Notes under the pieces: generated by a model
Database searches by the model: none
Told to the model about the DNA's origin: nothing
The model's input: only the letters and a program-made list of their open reading frames with translations
Made by a program: the position numbers and the translations under genes
Source of the DNA: CAVPDE01 sp964580575
GTDB lineage: Bacteria > Desulfobacterota > DSM-4660 > Desulfatiglandales > HGW-15
Length of the DNA stretch: 25,966 nucleotides
Assembly (NCBI GenBank): GCA_964580575.1
Contig: CAZOLJ010000063.1
Span: 1-25,966 of the forward strand
Direction of reading: 5' to 3'
Part shown: one piece after another, positions 22,210 to 25,966 of the stretch
Numbering within the stretch: the stretch's first letter is position 1
How the letters are laid out: every line of letters begins with the position of its first letter

Positions 22210-23130
22210 ATGCTTTCCATTCCTATCATGAGCCGCTCTCTCTTGGCCCTTGTTCTGTTTGCTTTTGCGCTGTCTGGCACACCGGCTTTCTCTTTGGCCC
22301 GGCATACATTGCAGGAAGAGTATCCCGACATGAGTTTTGGTGTTCTCAGATTCGCCCGGCTTTCAGAACTCCCCAAGGGAGTGGTTTTGAAGTCAGATGG
22401 TGTGGCGATCCATGAATCCGTTCTGCTCTTGATGGTGGAAAAGGAAAGCCCTGAGCTGCGAGACGAGTTGAAACAAAACCTTCTCCTTCTACTTGAACAG
22501 GAAGTGACCAACAAACTCCTTCTCGCACAAGCCTATCAGGAAGGATATCCAAAGGATCTCCCAGAAGATCAAACCATTTTGTCCTTTAAGAACTCGAAGA
22601 TCCCTGCGGTAAGCGTTTCCGATGAGGACGCTAAAGCCTTCTGTGAAGACAACAATGCCATGCTCGGAAATCTGCCTTTCGAGCAAGTAGCCGATGCGGT
22701 GAAAACCCATCTCTTAGAGCAGAAGAGAGAGGAGGCCTTTGAAGCTTACCTGTTGGATCTTGCCAAGAGCAAAAACATACAAATTCAAAGCTCATGGGCC
22801 AAGGAAAACTGCGCTCTAGCCAGAGACAATCCTGTGGATCAGGCTCGAAGCTCGGGCAAGCCGACGATTGTTGAATTCGGCGCAACCGGTTGCACCGCCT
22901 GTGACCTGATGCAGCCCATCCTGGCAAAATTGAAAGAGCGGTTTTTTGGCAAGATTAATGTTGTTTTCATTCATGTGCGACATTATCCCATTCTTGCCTC
23001 CAGGTATAGAATCACTTTAATTCCAGTGCAGGCCATCTTCGACAAAACAGGTAAGGAGGTTTTCAGGCATATGGGATTCTTGCCGCAGAACGAAATTGAA
23101 AAAAGGCTAGCGGAAATAGGGGTAAACTAG
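22210..23130 (+). CDS. Exported SurA-like/thioredoxin fusion protein, paralogue
   Basis: A 306-residue tandem paralogue of the preceding protein: signal peptide (about 7-30, ending GTPAFSLA), helical SurA-like region (SVSDEDAKAFCEDNNAM; FEQVADAVKTHLLEQKREEA), then thioredoxin with C228/C231 in GATGCTACDLM and IP in RITLIPVQAIF. The two share segments such as DNPVDxARSSGKPT and the N-terminal YPDxxxGVLxxARLS. The active site is CTAC, against CVPC in its neighbour, which should shift redox potential. An additional cysteine (C145) lies in the helical region and another (C201) before the thioredoxin domain. Its ribosome-binding site is poor, suggesting coupling to the gene before; it abuts the next gene directly. 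Confidence 0.8.
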   Translation: MLSIPIMSRSLLALVLFAFALSGTPAFSLARHTLQEEYPDMSFGVLRFARLSELPKGVVLKSDGVAIHESVLLLMVEKESPELRDELKQNLLLLLEQEVTNKLLLAQAYQEGYPKDLPEDQTILSFKNSKIPAVSVSDEDAKAFCEDNNAMLGNLPFEQVADAVKTHLLEQKREEAFEAYLLDLAKSKNIQIQSSWAKENCALARDNPVDQARSSGKPTIVEFGATGCTACDLMQPILAKLKERFFGKINVVFIHVRHYPILASRYRITLIPVQAIFDKTGKEVFRHMGFLPQNEIEKRLAEIGVN

Positions 23131-23535
23131 ATGAGGATAAGAGTTGATAAAGCCACTCCAAGTTCTTTTGTTGTTCTTGTCAGCGCCGTATTGTTGTTTG
23201 GGTGCGTCTTGTTTGTGTATGCTGAGCCGGGCAGCAAACCGCCTGATGTGCCTGTTAAAGGCGTGGTGACCATGCTTGATCTGGGAGCGAATTCGTGCGT
23301 GCCCTGCAAGATGATGGCGCCTATTCTGCAGAAGCTCGAAAAGGAGTACGCAGGTAAGGCCGCCATCGTGTTCATTGATGTCTGGAAGGACCCAAGCCAG
23401 AGCAAAAAGTTTGGCATCCGGACCATTCCTACTCAAATCTTTTTTGACAAGGAAGGGAAGGAAGTGCTTCGCCACGTCGGATTCATGAGCGAGAGAGCGA
23501 TCGTGAGCCAGTTGAAGAGTATGGGAGTTCAGTAG
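23131..23535 (+). CDS. Membrane-anchored or exported thioredoxin
   Basis: A 134-residue thioredoxin-fold protein with an N-terminal hydrophobic segment (11-31, SSFVVLVSAVLLFGCVLFVY), either a cleaved signal or a membrane anchor. The redox pair is C56/C59 in GANSCVPCKMM, and the cis-proline is in GIRTIPTQIFFD. It is a standalone version of the thioredoxin part of the two preceding proteins. Its ATG follows the previous stop codon immediately, so translation is coupled. It most likely takes electrons from the CcdA product encoded 36 bases downstream and reduces extracytoplasmic partners. Confidence 0.87.
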   Translation: MRIRVDKATPSSFVVLVSAVLLFGCVLFVYAEPGSKPPDVPVKGVVTMLDLGANSCVPCKMMAPILQKLEKEYAGKAAIVFIDVWKDPSQSKKFGIRTIPTQIFFDKEGKEVLRHVGFMSERAIVSQLKSMGVQ

Positions 23536-23571
23536 CAGGGTTCATAAACTATCGCGAAGGAGGTCTTCAAG

Positions 23572-24279
23572 TTGGAATCATTCCTTATCACGGTCAACGA
23601 GTGGATTGCCGGTGGCACGGCTATTGCCGCCCTAGGGTGTTTCGTATGGGGCATGATCAGCGTGGTCTTCAGTCCGTGTCACCTCGCCTCTATCCCTCTC
23701 ATTGTTGCCTACGTCGGCGGTCAGCAGCAGATTCTAAAACCGCGCCAGGCTGCGCACTACGCAGTCGCTTTCACGGTGGGACTTTTCATAACCATCGCCC
23801 TTGTCGGCATTGTGTGTGCCATCCTGGGACGAATGCTGGGTGACGTGGGCAACTATTGGCAAATCCTTGTCGGCTTGGTGCTCGTTTGGGTGGCGCTCGG
23901 CATGTTCGGTGTTCAAAAGTGTTCATTATCGGGGGGCCTATTTCTAAATCGGCTCAATCTCAAGGGGATTTTCGGGGCTTTTGGCCTCGGCCTGGCTTAC
24001 GGGATTCTTTCCGGTTCCTGCACCTTCGGCTTTATTGCTCCAATCCTAGCAATCATCACGGTTCAGCAGGAAATTGCCACGGGAGTTCTTTTTATCCTGC
24101 TGTTCGCCATCGGCCACTGCATTCCAATCGTTGTAGCGGGGAGTTCCACCGCCTTTGTGAAAGGGATCATGGAAAACAGCCGATTGCAGGGAGCCGGGAA
24201 CTGGTTCCGTAAAGGGGCTGCGGTCGTGATTTGTATCATCGCCCTTTATTTTATCACCAACCCCTTCCTTTCCGCGTAG
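23572..24279 (+). CDS. ccdA: CcdA family transmembrane thiol-disulfide transporter
   Basis: A 235-residue CcdA/DsbD-beta family membrane protein with six hydrophobic segments. The two redox cysteines of the family are C36 in VFSPCHLASIP (helix 1) and C150 in LSGSCTFGFIAPIL (helix 4). It carries electrons from cytoplasmic thioredoxin across the membrane to exported thioredoxin-fold proteins. The start is TTG at 23572 with a strong AAGGAGG eight bases upstream. It lies directly after three exported thioredoxin genes, its likely acceptors, and 12 bases before the Fe-S protein gene. Confidence 0.92.
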   Translation: MESFLITVNEWIAGGTAIAALGCFVWGMISVVFSPCHLASIPLIVAYVGGQQQILKPRQAAHYAVAFTVGLFITIALVGIVCAILGRMLGDVGNYWQILVGLVLVWVALGMFGVQKCSLSGGLFLNRLNLKGIFGAFGLGLAYGILSGSCTFGFIAPILAIITVQQEIATGVLFILLFAIGHCIPIVVAGSSTAFVKGIMENSRLQGAGNWFRKGAAVVICIIALYFITNPFLSA

Positions 24280-24291
24280 GAGAACACGGTC

Positions 24292-24816
24292 ATGCTTTTA
24301 GAGAGCTATACAAAGGAGATTTTCAGGCCCGAATGCAATCCGAGTTTTCAATCCCTGCACTGCATTGCGCACCTTGACCAGGATATCAGCGAAGCCCTTC
24401 CCTATCTGAATGCAACACTGGGAGGTTTCGAATACCTCAAAGACCCGCCTGCCGTCACCTTCAGAACCCACGGCAAGATCATCACGGTGCATCCTAGACA
24501 GATCGCGGTAAATGCTCTTAGGGACGAAGAGGAAGCGGATAAAATTCTGCAATGGCTTCAACGGGAGATCAATGAGGCCTGGGGAAAAAGAGGCGAGATC
24601 ACGCCGAGGTATGAGGGACTCCCAAAACCGAAATTGCTGGAGATTCTGAAGCTTTTGCCCAAGACAAACTGCCGGGAATGCGGGGAGGTCACCTGCATGG
24701 TCTTTGCGGCCAGGGCGGCGGAAGGAGCTAAAGGACCCGAACAGTGTCCTTTCTTGAAGGAAGAAAAGCAAATAAAGCTCGAACGGTACATGAGCGGGTT
24801 TCATCTCGATACTTAG
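24292..24816 (+). CDS. Fe-S cluster (4Fe-4S, PF04060-type) domain protein
   Basis: A 174-residue cytoplasmic protein. Residues 1-105 form an unassigned N-terminal domain (HLDQDISEALPYLNATLGGF; VTFRTHGKIITVHPRQIAVN). Residues 115-155 form a four-cysteine Fe-S motif: C127, C130, C135, C152 (CxxCx4Cx16C) in TNCRECGEVTCMVFA and GPEQCP, as in the Fe-S domain of corrinoid/acetyl-CoA synthase subunits and Rnf proteins. Similar two-domain proteins occur in anaerobes near ArsR-type regulators, as far as I recall, with no proven function. Placed between ccdA and a DUF1573 gene, it may carry electrons for the thiol relay or sense redox. The ATG at 24292 follows GTAGGAG. Confidence 0.8.
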   Translation: MLLESYTKEIFRPECNPSFQSLHCIAHLDQDISEALPYLNATLGGFEYLKDPPAVTFRTHGKIITVHPRQIAVNALRDEEEADKILQWLQREINEAWGKRGEITPRYEGLPKPKLLEILKLLPKTNCRECGEVTCMVFAARAAEGAKGPEQCPFLKEEKQIKLERYMSGFHLDT

Positions 24817-24879
24817 ACACTTCAGAGTCCGTAGCCACGAAACTGTTGCAAGACAAGTCAGGGACAGGATGTTTAAGAA

Positions 24880-25566
24880 ATGAGGAAAAGACTCATACCC
24901 ACCGCACTCGCTTCTACCTTTGTGTTATTGCTCCTTTTGCCCGCTCCATGCGCTGCGGAACCCCAAATGTTGATCAGACAACAGATTCACGATTTCAAGA
25001 GCGTGCTCCAAGGGGATATTCTGACCCACACCTTCGAGGTATTCAACCAAGGGGATGAGGACCTCATGATCGAACGGGTGAAGCCGGAGTGCACTTGCTC
25101 GGTCGCGCATTTCGATGCTCTTATACCACCTAACGGACAGGGCAAAATAACTCTAGAGATTGATACCAGAGGATTCGAAGGCCCTGAACGATGGGTGACA
25201 AAAGTTTTTTCCAATGACCCAAAATGGAAAGAAGCCGTCCTTGATCTGAGGGCGAATGTGAAACCGGTTATCACGATCACAGGAGCGCCCGTGTTCCTAG
25301 GCGGCAAGAAGAAAACCCTCATGACCGGAGAGGTTGAAATCAGCACGGAATTGGACAAGCCTTTGATCCTCACTCCAGAGCAGTTTACACTTTCAGGCAT
25401 GGTGACCTATCATATTTCGGAAATCAAAAAAGAGAAACGCTACAAAGTGACTTTCCAAAACGTGTCCAAAAAGCGCGAGAACTATCGAGGATTCCTCAAA
25501 TTAAGGACGAATATTGTTGAAAAACGAGATCTAACCATATCGATCATAGGCCGCTTTGATCTCTAA
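24880..25566 (+). CDS. Exported DUF1573 domain protein
   Basis: A 228-residue protein with a signal peptide (1-26, hydrophobic STFVLLLLLPAPCAA). It is followed by a DUF1573 immunoglobulin-like domain carrying the C71-T-C73 motif in VKPECTCSVA, and typical strands HTFEVFNQGDEDL, GKITLEIDTRGFEG and VFSNDPKWKEAVLDL. The second half (120-228) looks like a further beta-rich domain. DUF1573 proteins are extracytoplasmic and often sit beside MauE/DoxX and thioredoxin-like genes, as here. C24 near the cleavage point might be a lipoprotein cysteine, but the preceding PAP is not a good lipobox. It is probably a partner or substrate of the thiol relay. The ribosome-binding site is weak. Confidence 0.85.
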   Translation: MRKRLIPTALASTFVLLLLLPAPCAAEPQMLIRQQIHDFKSVLQGDILTHTFEVFNQGDEDLMIERVKPECTCSVAHFDALIPPNGQGKITLEIDTRGFEGPERWVTKVFSNDPKWKEAVLDLRANVKPVITITGAPVFLGGKKKTLMTGEVEISTELDKPLILTPEQFTLSGMVTYHISEIKKEKRYKVTFQNVSKKRENYRGFLKLRTNIVEKRDLTISIIGRFDL

Positions 25567-25601
25567 AAGAAGAGACCCCCGTACTGATCCAGAGTGAGGC
25601 T

Positions 25602-25966
25602 ATGAGATTGAACAAACAACATGCTCTCATCGAAACTGATCAAAACCCTCAGAGACATTCGCCTCGCATCCCCATTCTTCTCTCGCGTCTCTTCCTCGGA
25701 GGGATTTTCGTTTACGCCAGCTATGACAAGATCCTCCATCCCGTGCCTTTTGCGGAGATCGTTTACAATTATGAAATCCTTCCTGACATTCTGGTCAACC
25801 TGGCGGCCCTATTTCTCCCTTGGATCGAGCTGCTGGTCGGTCTGTCTTTGATCCTGGGCCTTTGGCTGCCCGGCGCCCTTTTGATCAGCAATCTTCTCTT
25901 GTTGATCTTTTTCAGCACCCTGGTTTTCAACATGGCCCGTGGTCTCGACATCGATTGCGGATGCTT
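25602..25966 (+). CDS. MauE/DoxX-like redox membrane protein, 3' end outside the window
   Basis: The ATG at 25602, preceded by GTGAGG, opens a frame that stays open to the window end (121 residues visible). It has the DoxX/MauE pattern: RLFLGGIFVYASYDKILHP in helix 1, then FAEIVYNYEILPD, LPWIELLVGLSLILGLW and LLLLIFFSTLVFNMARG. The visible part ends in DIDCGC, the cysteine pair typical of MauE-type proteins, which link to quinone or thiol redox chemistry. The neighbouring DUF1573 and CcdA genes are usual companions. The protein would add a second membrane redox component to the locus. Confidence 0.85.
   Translation, partial: MRLNKQHALIETDQNPQRHSPRIPILLSRLFLGGIFVYASYDKILHPVPFAEIVYNYEILPDILVNLAALFLPWIELLVGLSLILGLWLPGALLISNLLLLIFFSTLVFNMARGLDIDCGC

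Noticed and set aside
1..25966. CRISPR array or phage/integrase module
   Set aside because: No regularly spaced direct repeats, integrase, phage structural genes or transposase were seen; the partial tRNA at the edge shows no attachment-site duplicate.

Overview
The window looks like a draft-genome contig from a strictly anaerobic deltaproteobacterium (Desulfobacterota; syntroph or sulfate-reducer type). This is inferred from family content: a 4-hydroxybutyryl-CoA dehydratase-like flavoprotein, a DMSO-reductase-family molybdoenzyme, DUF169, LUD, CcdA/DUF1573/MauE redox proteins, several dispersed palindromic repeats, and a gene that needs UGA to be read as selenocysteine. A run of exactly 100 Ns (19916-20015) marks a scaffold join of unknown true size.

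Layout. 1-130: 3' part of tRNA-Val(CAC) and a terminator. 278-9567, all minus strand: NIPSNAP protein, MBL-fold hydrolase, SDR, RidA, ornithine cyclodeaminase-like enzyme, LUD protein, single-domain response regulator, AbfD-like dehydratase and a molybdopterin oxidoreductase. An eroded HD-GYP gene lies between the SDR and RidA genes. 9568-17336, mixed strands: a GalT-like nucleotidyltransferase, a large membrane histidine kinase, an EI24/CysZ-like membrane protein, an internally deleted enoyl-CoA hydratase, a small unknown protein, a DUF169 protein, a LOG-family protein and a 60-residue protein. 17461-17769: a roughly 293-bp MITE-like inverted-repeat element, flanked by a near-perfect 8-bp duplication and ending 2 bp before an arsR promoter.

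17772-25966, all plus strand: an arsenic locus. It starts with a near-consensus sigma70 promoter whose -10 is overlapped by a palindromic operator. The order is arsR, a UPF0718/ArsP-type permease, two thioredoxin-like proteins (separated by the N gap), arsM, three exported thioredoxin-fold proteins, ccdA, an Fe-S protein, a DUF1573 protein and a MauE/DoxX-like membrane protein cut by the window end.

The most striking result is arsM. Its frame is interrupted by one TGA at 20997-20999, and 57 further codons of good ArsM sequence follow in the same frame. The TGA sits where other ArsM proteins have an arsenic-binding cysteine, exactly 50 residues after the other conserved one. A 7-bp hairpin with GGU in its loop starts 13 nt after the TGA, as expected of a bacterial SECIS element. 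I read this as a selenocysteine arsenite methyltransferase, not a broken gene.

Proposed working model (inference): ArsR senses As(III), ArsM methylates it using a Cys/Sec pair, the permease exports the methylated or inorganic arsenical, and the cytoplasmic thioredoxin-like proteins plus a CcdA-fed extracytoplasmic thiol relay keep the thiols and selenol reduced.
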